Of a stretch of 64,000 bases of DNA, positions 16,179-24,762 are shown piece by piece. Location of the stretch: positions 3,472,001 through 3,536,000 of the forward strand of contig NZ_CP108106.1 in the NCBI RefSeq assembly GCF_041435195.1, written 5' to 3'. Numbering within the stretch: position 1 is the first letter of the stretch; each line of letters begins with the position of its first letter. A model generated the notes under the pieces. That model saw only the letters and a list, made by a program, of their open reading frames with translations, did not search any database and was not told the origin of the DNA. Position numbers and translations under genes: made by a program. Source of the DNA: Streptomyces sp. NBC_00224. GTDB lineage: Bacteria; Actinomycetota; Actinomycetes; Streptomycetales; Streptomycetaceae.

Positions 16179-16751
16179 TCAAGGCCTTCGAGGCACAGCC
16201 GCGACCGCCGGCGCCGAGTAGTCGGCCGAGGCGGTCGGGCCGACGCTGGCCGGAATGGGTAGCCCTGATTTGTCCACGTTGCTGGTGGCCGGGGGCGGGA
16301 CGGGCTCGTCGCGGCTGCTGGAGGCGCTCCGGTAGACGGCCGCGAAGGCCAGGGCGACCATGCCGATGCCCATGATCAGGGCGAGCAGCCAGGCGACGGG
16401 GCGGTGCCAGCGGGCCCGGCCGCGGTAGGGGCGCAGTGCGCCGCCGTGCGGGCCGTAGGGGCCGGCTTCGGCGCCGCCGGGGAAGGCGGAGCCGTAGGCG
16501 TCGGGGTCGCGGGGGGTGTAGGGGAAGTCGTCGTCGGTTCCGGCGCCCGCGCGGGCTCTGGCCGCTTCGGCCTCGGCGCGGGCCTGGGCGGCGGCCAACA
16601 GCCGTTCCACGGCGCTCGGTTCGTGGATCTCGGCGGCCCGTACGAAGTCCTCGTCGAAGACCACGGAGGCGAATGCGTCGTCCGCGCCCCCGCGGTCGTC
16701 GTCGGGCTCCCAGCCGTCCGGGAACGGCCTGCCCCCCACGTCGTCCGGCAC
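16179..16751 (-). CDS. Membrane protein with SVVFDE motif (partner of the next gene)
   Basis: A 190-aa single-pass protein, GTG start at 16751. The N-terminus is acidic, then ASVVFDEDFVRAAEIHEPSA at residues about 27-46, an Ala/Arg-rich helical segment, a basic region, one membrane helix (PVAWLLALIMGIGMVALAFA) and a short Pro/Ser/Ala-rich exterior. It lacks the large external domain of its neighbour. The common motif followed by SA-ER in both points to a shared cytosolic partner. Function unknown. Confidence 0.7.
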   Translation of the reverse strand: MPDDVGGRPFPDGWEPDDDRGGADDAFASVVFDEDFVRAAEIHEPSAVERLLAAAQARAEAEAARARAGAGTDDDFPYTPRDPDAYGSAFPGGAEAGPYGPHGGALRPYRGRARWHRPVAWLLALIMGIGMVALAFAAVYRSASSSRDEPVPPPATSNVDKSGLPIPASVGPTASADYSAPAVAAVPRRP

Positions 16752-16857
16752 GGGTTCAGCGTAGCCCCGGCGCGGTCGTTTTGGGCAGGGAGTGGCCGAA
16801 CTCTGCCCCTCGGGCGTCCCTCGGGGAGGGTTCAGGGCTGCGTTCCCGCTGTTCCCG

Positions 16858-18141
16858 CTATCGCACGTGCCCGTCCCCGGTGACGATGTACTTGGTGGAG
16901 GTGAGCTCCGGCAGGCCCATGGGGCCTCGGGCGTGGAGCTTCTGGGTGGAGATGCCGATCTCGGCGCCGAAGCCGAACTGGCCGCCGTCGGTGAAGCGGG
17001 TGGAGGCGTTCACGGCGACGGTGGTGGAGTCGACCAGTTGGGTGAAGCGGCGGGCCGCGGCCTGGGAGGTGGTGACGATCGCCTCGGTGTGGCCGGAGGT
17101 CCACTGCCGGATGTGGGCGACGGCCGCGTCCAGGGAGTCGACGACGGCGGCGGCGATGTCGTACGAGAGGTATTCGGTCTCCCAGTCCTCGGCGGTGGCC
17201 GGGACGACGGTCGCCTTGGTGGCGGCGGCGTAGGACTGGACGCGCTCGTCGGCGTGGACGGTGACGCCGGCTTCGGCGAGCGCGTCGAGGGCGCGGGGCA
17301 GGAAGGCGTCGGCGATGTCCTGGTGGACGAGGAGCGTCTCGGCGGCGTTGCAGACCGAGGGGCGCGAGGCCTTGGAGTTGATGAGGATGTCGACGGCCAT
17401 GTCGAGGTCGGTCTGGGCGTCCACGTAGACGTGGCAGTTGCCGGTGCCGGTCTCGATGACGGGGACGGTGGACTCCTCGACGACGGTGCGGATGAGGGAG
17501 GCGCCGCCGCGCGGGATGAGGACGTCGACGAGGCCGCGGGCGCGCATCAACTCCCGTACGGAGTCGCGGGATTCGCCGGGGACGAGCTGGACGGCGTCGG
17601 CGGGCAGTCCGGCGCCGCCGACGGCGTCGCGCAGCACCTGTACGAGCGCGGTGTTGGACTCGTACGCGGAGGACGAGCCGCGCAGCAGGACGGCGTTGCC
17701 GGACTTGAGGCAGAGGGCGGCGGCGTCGACGGTGACGTTCGGCCGGGCTTCGTAGATGATGCCGACGACGCCGAGGGGCACCCTGATCTGGCGCAGGTCG
17801 ATGCCGTTGGGGAGGGTGGAGCCGCGGACGACTTCGCCGACGGGGTCGGGCAGCGCGGCGACGTGGCGTACGTCGGCGGCGATGGCGCGGACCCGTTCGG
17901 GGGTGAGGGTGAGCCGGTCGATGACGGTCTCGCTGGTCCCGGCTTCGCGGGCCTTGGCGATGTCGAGGGCGTTGGCCTCGACGATCTCCTTGGTCCGCAC
18001 TTCGAGCGCGTCGGCGATCGCCAGGAGCGCGTCGTCCTTGGCCGAGCGCGGCAATGGCGCGATATCGGCGGCGGCCGCGCGGGCCCGGTGGGCGGCCTGG
18101 GTGACCGGGGACATGTTCTCGTACGGGGGAAACGCGCTCAT
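16858..18141 (-). CDS. proA: Glutamate-5-semialdehyde dehydrogenase (gamma-glutamyl phosphate reductase)
   Basis: A 427-aa enzyme, second step of proline synthesis: gamma-glutamyl phosphate to glutamate-5-semialdehyde with NADPH. The catalytic cysteine lies in [17 protein letters not shown]; other family segments are [16 protein letters not shown] and [12 protein letters not shown]. The start is ATG at 18141 ([13 protein letters not shown]); ATG at 18114 is an alternative nine codons later. proB lies upstream in the same direction with one small gene between them. Confidence 0.95.
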   Translation of the reverse strand: MSAFPPYENMSPVTQAAHRARAAAADIAPLPRSAKDDALLAIADALEVRTKEIVEANALDIAKAREAGTSETVIDRLTLTPERVRAIAADVRHVAALPDPVGEVVRGSTLPNGIDLRQIRVPLGVVGIIYEARPNVTVDAAALCLKSGNAVLLRGSSSAYESNTALVQVLRDAVGGAGLPADAVQLVPGESRDSVRELMRARGLVDVLIPRGGASLIRTVVEESTVPVIETGTGNCHVYVDAQTDLDMAVDILINSKASRPSVCNAAETLLVHQDIADAFLPRALDALAEAGVTVHADERVQSYAAATKATVVPATAEDWETEYLSYDIAAAVVDSLDAAVAHIRQWTSGHTEAIVTTSQAAARRFTQLVDSTTVAVNASTRFTDGGQFGFGAEIGISTQKLHARGPMGLPELTSTKYIVTGDGHVR

Positions 18142-18292
18142 GTCCGCAGGGTAGTGCTCCGGGCGGGCGCGTTCCGCACCGATTCCACTCCCCGAGACGG
18201 CGCTCTCACGGTCCGGTCGCTGCCGTGTCCGGGTGGCTGGTGCCTCAGAAGCCGGGGCCACAGGAGCCGGGGCGTCAGGACGGGCCGGGGCG

Positions 18293-18778
18293 TCAAAAGG
18301 GGTGGACGCCGACGGGTGCGGCCGGTGGCGGCCCGTAGCCCTCGGCGAGGCGCTGGTGGTAGGTCTCGCGGTCGATGACTTCCAGGCCGACGATCTCCCA
18401 GGGCGGGAGTTTGGCGGTGGAGCGGTGCTCGCCCCAGAGCCGGAGGGCGACGGCGGCCGCGTCGTGCAGGTCGCGGGCCTCTTCCCAGTAGCGGATCTCG
18501 GCGTGGTCGTTGGCGTATCTGCTGGTCAGTAAGAAGGGGTGGTCGTGGGCGAGCTGTTCGAGGCCGCGCCGGACCTCTTTGAGCGGGGCCTCGGCGCCGG
18601 AGACGCTGAGGGTGATGTGCCAGAGCCTGGGGGTGTCCCCGGGCTGCTCCCGCTCCTCGGTCTCCGCTATGTCGGCTCCCGTGCCGACGCTGGTCAGGGT
18701 CGGCCCGTCCTCTCCCACGGCCCTGCGGGCGTGGGTTCCCCCGACTCGGGGCGCCGCCCCCGGGCGCGCTCGTCTCAC
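18293..18778 (-). CDS. Conserved hypothetical protein between proB and proA
   Basis: A 161-aa soluble protein. The conserved part is [20 protein letters not shown]... [32 protein letters not shown]...[16 protein letters not shown]. No domain recognised; no signal or membrane helix. The start is GTG at 18778 because a perfect AGGAGG (18785-18790) lies six bases upstream; earlier in-frame starts have no ribosome site. Its position within the proline genes is conserved in streptomycetes as I recall, but I see no motif linking it to proline metabolism. Confidence 0.65.
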   Translation of the reverse strand: MRRARPGAAPRVGGTHARRAVGEDGPTLTSVGTGADIAETEEREQPGDTPRLWHITLSVSGAEAPLKEVRRGLEQLAHDHPFLLTSRYANDHAEIRYWEEARDLHDAAAVALRLWGEHRSTAKLPPWEIVGLEVIDRETYHQRLAEGYGPPPAAPVGVHPF

Positions 18779-18926
18779 CGGCGGCCTCCTGTGATGCTGT
18801 GATGCGATGCAGTACCCCTCGCGGGTCACCCCCGCGAGTACCCCGCAACAAAGTTGACCAGTCCGGGCCGGGTCGCGGGGCGGTTTTCGTGAAGGTGTCC
18901 GCCCGAAGGCCGGACTTTCAGCCGTT

Positions 18927-20054
18927 TCAGGGGTGGAGAACGACCAGATCGTCCCTGTGTACGACTTCGCGCTCGTACTCCGGGCCGAGTTCGCGCGCGA
19001 GCTCGCGGGTGGAGCGGCCGAGGAGTTGGGGGATCTCCTTGGCGTCGAAGTTGACGAGTCCGCGGGCGACGGCGCGGCCCGCGGTGTCGCGGAGTTCGAC
19101 GGGGTCGCCGGCGCTGAACTCGCCCTCGACGGCGGCGATTCCGGCGGGCAGCAGGGAGGAGTGGCGTTCGACGACGGCGCGTACGGCTCCGTCGTCGAGG
19201 ACGAGGTGGCCCTGCGGGGTGGAGGCGTGGGCGAGCCACAGGAGGCGGTCGGCGGAGCGGCGGCCGGTGCGGTGGAAGTAGGTGCCGGTGTCGCGTCCGG
19301 CGAGGGCGTCGGCGGCCTGGCTGGCGGAGGTGAGGACGACGGGGACGCCGGCTGCGGCGGCGATGCGGGCGGCCTCGACCTTGGTGACCATGCCGCCGGT
19401 GCCGACGCCTGCTTTGCCGGCGCTGCCGATCTGTACGTGGGCGATGTCGTCGGGGCCGTGGACTTCGCCGATGCGGGTGGTGCCGGGTTTGCTGGGGTCG
19501 CCGTCGTAGAGCCCGTCGACGTCGGAGAGCAGGACGAGCAGGTCGGCGCGGACGAGGTGGGCGACGAGGGCGGCGAGCCGGTCGTTGTCGCCGAAGCGGA
19601 TCTCGTCGGTGGCGACGGTGTCGTTCTCGTTGACGACGGGCAGAGCGCCCATGGCGAGGAGCTGGTCGAGGGTGCGGTAGGCGTTGCGGTAGTGGGCGCG
19701 GCGGCTGGTGTCGTCGCTGGTGAGCAGGACCTGTCCGACGCGTACGCCGTAGCGGGCGAAGGAGGCGGTGTAGCGGGCGACGAGGAGGCCCTGGCCGACG
19801 CTGGCGGCGGCCTGCTGGCGGGCGAGGTCGGTGGGGCGGCGGCGCAGGCCGAGGGGGGCGAGTCCGGCGGCGATGGCGCCGGAGGAGACCAGCACTATTT
19901 CCTTCTCGCCGCCGCTGCGGGCTTTGGCGAGGACGTCGACGAGGGCGTCGACGCGGTCGGCGTCGAGGCCGCCGGATGCGGTGGTGAGGGAGGACGAGCC
20001 CACCTTGACGACGATCCTGCGGGCCTGGGTCACGTACTGCCTTGCCACTGTCAC
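18927..20054 (-). CDS. proB: Glutamate 5-kinase
   Basis: A 375-aa kinase for the first committed step of proline synthesis. The N-terminal amino-acid-kinase fold shows VVKVGSSSLTTASGG and VLVSSGAIAAGLAPLG, and the substrate/nucleotide region VVNENDTVATDEIRFGDND and LLSDVDGLYDGDPS. Residues about 285-375 are a C-terminal PUA domain, giving the full-length form of the enzyme. The start is GTG at 20054. In most actinomycetes it follows obg; here galE and the glycan genes separate the two. Confidence 0.95.
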   Translation of the reverse strand: MTVARQYVTQARRIVVKVGSSSLTTASGGLDADRVDALVDVLAKARSGGEKEIVLVSSGAIAAGLAPLGLRRRPTDLARQQAAASVGQGLLVARYTASFARYGVRVGQVLLTSDDTSRRAHYRNAYRTLDQLLAMGALPVVNENDTVATDEIRFGDNDRLAALVAHLVRADLLVLLSDVDGLYDGDPSKPGTTRIGEVHGPDDIAHVQIGSAGKAGVGTGGMVTKVEAARIAAAAGVPVVLTSASQAADALAGRDTGTYFHRTGRRSADRLLWLAHASTPQGHLVLDDGAVRAVVERHSSLLPAGIAAVEGEFSAGDPVELRDTAGRAVARGLVNFDAKEIPQLLGRSTRELARELGPEYEREVVHRDDLVVLHP

Positions 20055-20112
20055 ACCGGGGAATCTATGCCAGGCGGGGGCCTGGGCGCACGGCCGTTTC
20101 GAGCGTTGGACG

Positions 20113-20138
20113 GGCCCCCGCCGGGCGGGGCGGGGGCC
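20113..20138 (-). terminator. Terminator after galE
   Basis: Stem GGCCCCCGCC/GGCGGGGGCC (20113-20122 with 20129-20138) in the 123-bp gap between the galE stop and proB start. Confidence 0.7.
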
Positions 20139-20177
20139 TTGTGGGGTCCGGGAGCCGGGTCTCGGGTCCCGGGTGGC

Positions 20178-21152
20178 TCAGTCGCGCGGGTGGCGCAGCA
20201 GCCAGCCCTCCCAGGCGGAGGTGATCATGGCGCGGATGTCGTGGTGGGCGCTCCAGTCGAGTTCCTTGGTGATGAGCTCGGCGGAGGCGACGACGCGGGC
20301 CGGGTCGCCGGGGCGGCGCGGGGCGACTTCGGGGGCGGGCTCGGTGATGCCGCTGACCTCGCGGATGATGTCGACCATCTCGGCGACGGAGGCGCCTTCG
20401 CCGCGGCCGATGTTGAGGATGAGGGCGGCGCTGGGGTCGGCGGTGAGCCGGCGGGCGGCGGCGACGTGCGCGGTGGCGATGTCCTCGACGTGGATGTAGT
20501 CGCGGACGCAGGTGCCGTCGGGGGTGGCGTAGTCGTCGCCGAAGATTAGGGGTGCCTTGCCCTCGGTGAGGCGCTCGAAGACCATCGGGACGAGGTTGAA
20601 GATCCCGGGGTCGCCGAGCTCGGGGGAGGCGGCGCCGGCCACGTTGAAGTAGCGCAGCGAGGCGGTGGCCATGCCGTGGGCCTTGCCGACGGCGCTGACG
20701 AGCCATTCGCCCGCGAGCTTGGTCTCGCCGTACGGGCTCATCGGCAGGCACTCGGTCTGCTCGGTGACGAGGTCGACGTCGGGCATGCCGTAGACGGCGG
20801 CGGAGGAGGAGAACAGGAAGCGGCGTACGCCGGCTTCGGCGGCGGCCTCCAGGACCGTGCGCAGGCCTTCGACGTTCTCGCGGTAGTAGTGGAGCGGGCG
20901 TTCGACGGATTCGCCGACCTGCTTCTTGGCGGCGATGTGGATGACGCCGTCCACGTCGTTCTCGCGCAGTACGCGGTCGAGGACGTCGCGGTCGAGGACG
21001 GTGCCGTGCTCCAGGCGGACGCCTTCGGGCAGCCGGGCCGGGTCTCCGGTGCTGAGGTCGTCGAGGACGACGACCTGCTCCCCGCCGTCGACGAGGGCCT
21101 TCACCACGTGAGATCCGATGTAGCCGGCACCGCCTGTGATCATCCAAGTCAT
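20178..21152 (-). CDS. galE: UDP-glucose 4-epimerase
   Basis: A 324-aa short-chain-dehydrogenase-fold epimerase interconverting UDP-glucose and UDP-galactose (possibly the N-acetyl forms too). The NAD-binding GGAGYIGSHV is at the N-terminus, SSSAAVYG holds the catalytic Ser, and SPYGETKLAGE holds the YxxxK pair. The start is ATG at 21152. It lies beside the Stealth/deacetylase genes, so it may supply UDP-galactose for a surface glycan, although it ends with its own terminator and is not in one operon with them. Confidence 0.9.
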   Translation of the reverse strand: MTWMITGGAGYIGSHVVKALVDGGEQVVVLDDLSTGDPARLPEGVRLEHGTVLDRDVLDRVLRENDVDGVIHIAAKKQVGESVERPLHYYRENVEGLRTVLEAAAEAGVRRFLFSSSAAVYGMPDVDLVTEQTECLPMSPYGETKLAGEWLVSAVGKAHGMATASLRYFNVAGAASPELGDPGIFNLVPMVFERLTEGKAPLIFGDDYATPDGTCVRDYIHVEDIATAHVAAARRLTADPSAALILNIGRGEGASVAEMVDIIREVSGITEPAPEVAPRRPGDPARVVASAELITKELDWSAHHDIRAMITSAWEGWLLRHPRD

Positions 21153-21325
21153 ACGGACAGTCTAGGAGGCCGGACCCGCCGACCCGGCCTGCTGTGACTT
21201 TTCGTACGAACGTGAAGGCGGCGTAAGCACGACCGCGTGGAAGCCGCGTGGAGGCCCGCGCGGGGGTCTGCCCGGAAGTCCGCTCGGGCGTGCGGAGGTC
21301 GCGTACGGAAGTGGCATGCGGAAGA

Positions 21326-21350
21326 GGCGTACGGGATGGTCCCGTACGCC
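21326..21350 (-). terminator. Terminator after the PIG-L lipoprotein gene
   Basis: Perfect 11-bp stem GGCGTACGGGA/TCCCGTACGCC with loop TGG, 50 nt after the stop. It lies in a 248-bp gap without genes. Confidence 0.85.
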
Positions 21351-21400
21351 CCTGTTCGCTCCCGGTCCGCCCGGCTTCGTCCGCCGGTGCGGTGTGTCGG

Positions 21401-23560
21401 TCAGACGGTGCCCGCGCGCGGCGGGACCCTGGTGACGGCGGGGGTGGTGTTCAGGCCGAGCGTGACCAGGGCGACGCCCGCGCTGGCTCCCTGGACGACG
21501 GCGGGGGCACCGACCATGAAGCCGGAGGACGCGTCGCCGTGGAGGGTGACCTGCTTGCCGCTGTCGACCATCTCGATGGAGCCGGTGCCGCTGCGCGAGC
21601 TGAGCATGACGCCGCCGGTGGCGAGGTCCTGGCCGTCGACGAGGGCGACCGGGCCGTAGCCGGTGACCTTCTGGTCGGGCAGTTCGGTCCAGCGGCCGGC
21701 CTGGCCGCCGCGCAGCTGGGCGACGTTGATCTGGTCGCTGGAGGGCTTGTGGTAGGCGAGCAGGACGGAGCCGTCGTCGGCGGTGGCCGCGTCGGGTGCG
21801 TCGCCGGGCCGGGTCTTGAGGCCGCGGGCGCCGCGCACCATGGCGCCGCCTGCGTCCTTCTGGGTCCAGTGCTCGACCCAGCCGAAGGTGGAGCCGAAGA
21901 CGTGGACGCGGCCGTCGCCGTCGACCGCGGCGGCCAGGCCCTCCTGGAGCTGTCCGCCGCCGGGCAGCTTCTGCCACGGCGACCAGGTGCCCTGCTTGTC
22001 GCGCACCCGGGTGCTGATGCCCTTGGCGGCGTTGCGCACGAAGACGTGGACGGTGCCGTCGGGGGCGGTGACCGCGGTGGGCGGGCCGGTGAGGCGGCTG
22101 CGGCGGGGGTCGGTCTCGGGGTTGCCGAGGCTGGTCCACCGCTCTTCGAAGTCGCCGCCGGCGCTTTTCTGCTGCAGGACGACTATCTCGCGGGTGTCGT
22201 CCTTGTCGGTGGCACCCAGGTTGGTGAAGCGCAGGCCGAAGACGAGGTGGCGTCCGTCGGGGGCGGCGATGGCGCTGAGGGCGGGGGCGAGCGGGCCGCC
22301 GCCGAGGTCCTCGGCCGCGCCCCAGCCGCCGCTGTAGGGGCCGGACTCGCGCCAGCGGGCGGCGCGGGTGCCGAGCACGGCGTACGCGCTCATCCGGCCG
22401 TCCTTGTCGACGACGACCTTCGGGCCGGCCGTCGGGTAGCGGCGGTGGGTGGAGCGGACCCAGCCCTTCTTGGACTTGAGGACGCCGTTGACGCCGACCG
22501 AGTAGTCGCCGCAGCCGGAGGCGTTGCCGCACTGCCAGCTGGAGGCGCCGCCGTAGGCGTTGAGGTACTCGGTCTTCTGGTGGACGGTGTCGTTGGGCAG
22601 GTTGTAGGGCCAGCGCTGGTTGTAGTAGCCGCGGAACGCCTCGGTGAGGAAGCCCGGGGTGCGCGCGCCCTGGGGGGTGCCCTGGCCCCACTGGGCGAGG
22701 GCGCGCCAGGTGAAGAGGGCGACCGCCGTGTGGTCGGGGTGGTCGGAGTAGCCGACCTGGTCGCTGCCGCGCGGGTGCAGCTTGTCGTGGACCTGGGCGT
22801 CCGGGTCCGGGTCGAGGGTGCGCACCAGCGTGGGCCGGTACTTGCGCATCAGGAACAGCAGCGCGTCGGTGAGCTCGTCGCGGCTGTAGGTGTACTTCTC
22901 GCGGACCGGGGACTCCGGGGTGGGCTGGGTGCGCAGGACCACGCCGGGGGTGTTCCACAGCTGGGTCATGCCGACCCAGCCGCGGCCGGTCTTCTCGTGC
23001 ATCCGCACACCGAGGAAGATCAGCTCGGCGCGGCGGCCGTTGTACTCCAGGACGTTGAGCTCGGCCTCGCGCCCGCCCGGCAGCTTCAGGGCGGTGCGGG
23101 TCCACGGCGTGAACAGGGTCGCGCCGAGCATCCGGGCGTACGCCTGGCGAAGGCCCTGCTGGCGCGCGGAGACGTAGGCGGGCACGTCGGGGCGGGCCTT
23201 GGGCTCGCCGGGTGCCTGGTTGACGCCGAAGGAGCCGCCGCCGGTGACGTACACGGAGACGACCGGGACGCCTCGCTCGATGGTGTGGAGCGTGTCGGGG
23301 TTCATGAAGAACAGGTCGTCGTCCGGGTGCGCGACGATCGCCATGGCGAGCGGCCGGCCCGGGGTGTCGAAGCTGCTGCGGTGGTCGACCGGCAGCAGCG
23401 AGACGGGCTTCGGTGGTTCACTTGTGACAGCAGCGCCTCTGGCCGACGGGTGCTTGCTGTCGCACCCGGCGATCGCACCGGCTGCCACTACCCCCGCCAT
23501 CGAAGCCAGCACGGCACGCCGGGAGGCCACTTGGCGTCCCATCTTCGGCCAGCGTCCCAT
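21401..23560 (-). CDS. Tat-exported lipoprotein: PIG-L/LmbE-type deacetylase with C-terminal beta-propeller
   Basis: A 719-aa secreted lipoprotein. The signal has a twin arginine (ASRRAVLASMAG) and a lipobox ending AIAGC, so it should be exported folded and lipid-anchored. Residues about 70-300 are the PIG-L zinc deacetylase: AIVAHPDDDLFF gives the AHPDDE-type motif, and SDHPDHTAV the second ligand pair. Residues about 340-719 hold repeated beta-blades of sialidase/lectin type, recognisable by recurring WG/W-x-G and DGRVHVFG-like motifs (VTAPDGTVHVFVRN, AAVDGDGRVHVFGS). Likely it deacetylates an N-acetylhexosamine in a wall glycan, with the propeller binding sugar. It is divergent from the GT4-Stealth operon. 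Confidence 0.8.
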   Translation of the reverse strand: MGRWPKMGRQVASRRAVLASMAGVVAAGAIAGCDSKHPSARGAAVTSEPPKPVSLLPVDHRSSFDTPGRPLAMAIVAHPDDDLFFMNPDTLHTIERGVPVVSVYVTGGGSFGVNQAPGEPKARPDVPAYVSARQQGLRQAYARMLGATLFTPWTRTALKLPGGREAELNVLEYNGRRAELIFLGVRMHEKTGRGWVGMTQLWNTPGVVLRTQPTPESPVREKYTYSRDELTDALLFLMRKYRPTLVRTLDPDPDAQVHDKLHPRGSDQVGYSDHPDHTAVALFTWRALAQWGQGTPQGARTPGFLTEAFRGYYNQRWPYNLPNDTVHQKTEYLNAYGGASSWQCGNASGCGDYSVGVNGVLKSKKGWVRSTHRRYPTAGPKVVVDKDGRMSAYAVLGTRAARWRESGPYSGGWGAAEDLGGGPLAPALSAIAAPDGRHLVFGLRFTNLGATDKDDTREIVVLQQKSAGGDFEERWTSLGNPETDPRRSRLTGPPTAVTAPDGTVHVFVRNAAKGISTRVRDKQGTWSPWQKLPGGGQLQEGLAAAVDGDGRVHVFGSTFGWVEHWTQKDAGGAMVRGARGLKTRPGDAPDAATADDGSVLLAYHKPSSDQINVAQLRGGQAGRWTELPDQKVTGYGPVALVDGQDLATGGVMLSSRSGTGSIEMVDSGKQVTLHGDASSGFMVGAPAVVQGASAGVALVTLGLNTTPAVTRVPPRAGTV

Positions 23561-23760
23561 GTCCTTTTCCCACTCCCCGCTCCACGTTCATCTGCGATCA
23601 AGCAGACCGCCACCCGAGGAGAGGGCGGAAACTTCATTTGGGTTCCACTCGATGAAGCAATCGTGATGCATCGATAGAATTACGAAGCAACTTGCCGATC
23701 TTACGCATTATTGGCAGCATGCAACGCTGACCATTAGCCCAGACGAGAGCTAGGTTCACC
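23561..23760. promoter_or_regulatory. AT-rich divergent promoter region
   Basis: A 200-bp gap between the deacetylase and the glycan operon. Around 23640-23745 the base composition falls to about half A+T, far below the surroundings, with ATGCAT palindromes and a TGCC-N16-GGCA dyad. Likely divergent promoters and regulator sites; no gene seen. Confidence 0.6.
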
Positions 23761-24762
23761 GTGAGTGACTCACTGCTGCCCTATGCGGTGGGCGCCGCCA
23801 AGCGGGCGCGCCGCGCGGCAGTACGTATGCGCCGACGTGTCGAGCAGATGCATACCGTACCGGCCATCGACGGAGTCAAGCCGCGGCCGCTGCTCAAGGC
23901 CGTGCACTTCTCGGTCTCCGGTGGGCGCACCCTCAACTTCGCGGTGACGTTCCCGCGCCGCCCCGGTGCGGTCGGTGCGGCCCATCTGGAGATGTCGCGC
24001 GGGCGCAAGGTCGTCCACGTGGAGCTGGAGCAGGAGCCGCAGAGTGACGGAAGTCTCCTTCTGACGGCCACCGCGCCGCTGCGCCATGACGATCCGTCGG
24101 AGACCGGCACCCGCGGTCCGGTGCTCTCGTCCGGTATGTGGCGCATGGAGGTCGTGGTCACCGAAAGTGACGGCCGTGAGCTGCGGGCGAAGATCGCGTC
24201 GGCTCCCGTGGAGTCGTCCGACGGTCCCACCCTGTCCACTTCGCCATCACCCACCAGCGGCGCCGTCTTCCGTCCGGTGCGTTCGGTCGACGGCCGCTCG
24301 ATGCTGAACGTGCGCGGCCCGCGCCACCAGGCCGAGCTCTCCTCGTTCGAGCTGCGCTGGGACCGGATCGTGGTGCACGGCCGGCTCATCGCGCCGAAGG
24401 CCCCCGTCGAGGAGTACGTCGCGGAGGCGGTGCTGCGGCGCAGCAGCAAGGCGGCCGCGGCCACCGTGGAGTGGGACGGCGACCGCTTCACCTTCGACGT
24501 ACCGCTCGCCGAGATGGCGGTCGGCCACACCACCCGCACCTGGGACATGCATCTGAGGGCCGGTGGGAACCGGATCAAGATCGCCCGGCGGCTGACCGAT
24601 GTGCGTCACCCCAAGCAGGTCTACCGGACACCGTTCCGTATCGTCGCTCTCGACAGCGGCGCGCTCGCGCGGGTGCACGCCTATGTCACCCCGGCCGGCG
24701 TGCTCGCCGTGTCCTGTACCGGATTCGGAACCGCCCCCCGTGGCGCAGAGGAAGTTGCATGA
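23761..24762 (+). CDS. Hypothetical beta-rich protein, first gene of the Stealth operon
   Basis: A 333-aa protein with no signal peptide or clear membrane helix. The N-terminus is very basic (AKRARRAAVRMRRRVEQ). Two regions look like repeated beta-sandwich units: LKAVHFSVSGGRTLNFAVTF and SSFELRWDRIVVHGRLIA. The second resembles linker modules seen in some actinobacterial teichoic-acid polymerases (a W-D-x-x-x-V-x-G pattern), but this is only an impression. The start is GTG at 23761; its TGA overlaps the ATG of the GT4-Stealth gene, so the products are translationally coupled and probably work together. Confidence 0.6.
   Translation: MSDSLLPYAVGAAKRARRAAVRMRRRVEQMHTVPAIDGVKPRPLLKAVHFSVSGGRTLNFAVTFPRRPGAVGAAHLEMSRGRKVVHVELEQEPQSDGSLLLTATAPLRHDDPSETGTRGPVLSSGMWRMEVVVTESDGRELRAKIASAPVESSDGPTLSTSPSPTSGAVFRPVRSVDGRSMLNVRGPRHQAELSSFELRWDRIVVHGRLIAPKAPVEEYVAEAVLRRSSKAAAATVEWDGDRFTFDVPLAEMAVGHTTRTWDMHLRAGGNRIKIARRLTDVRHPKQVYRTPFRIVALDSGALARVHAYVTPAGVLAVSCTGFGTAPRGAEEVA

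Noticed and set aside
18779..18829. Longer start for the proB-proA intergenic protein
   Set aside because: No ribosome site; GTG at 18778 has a perfect AGGAGG six bases upstream.
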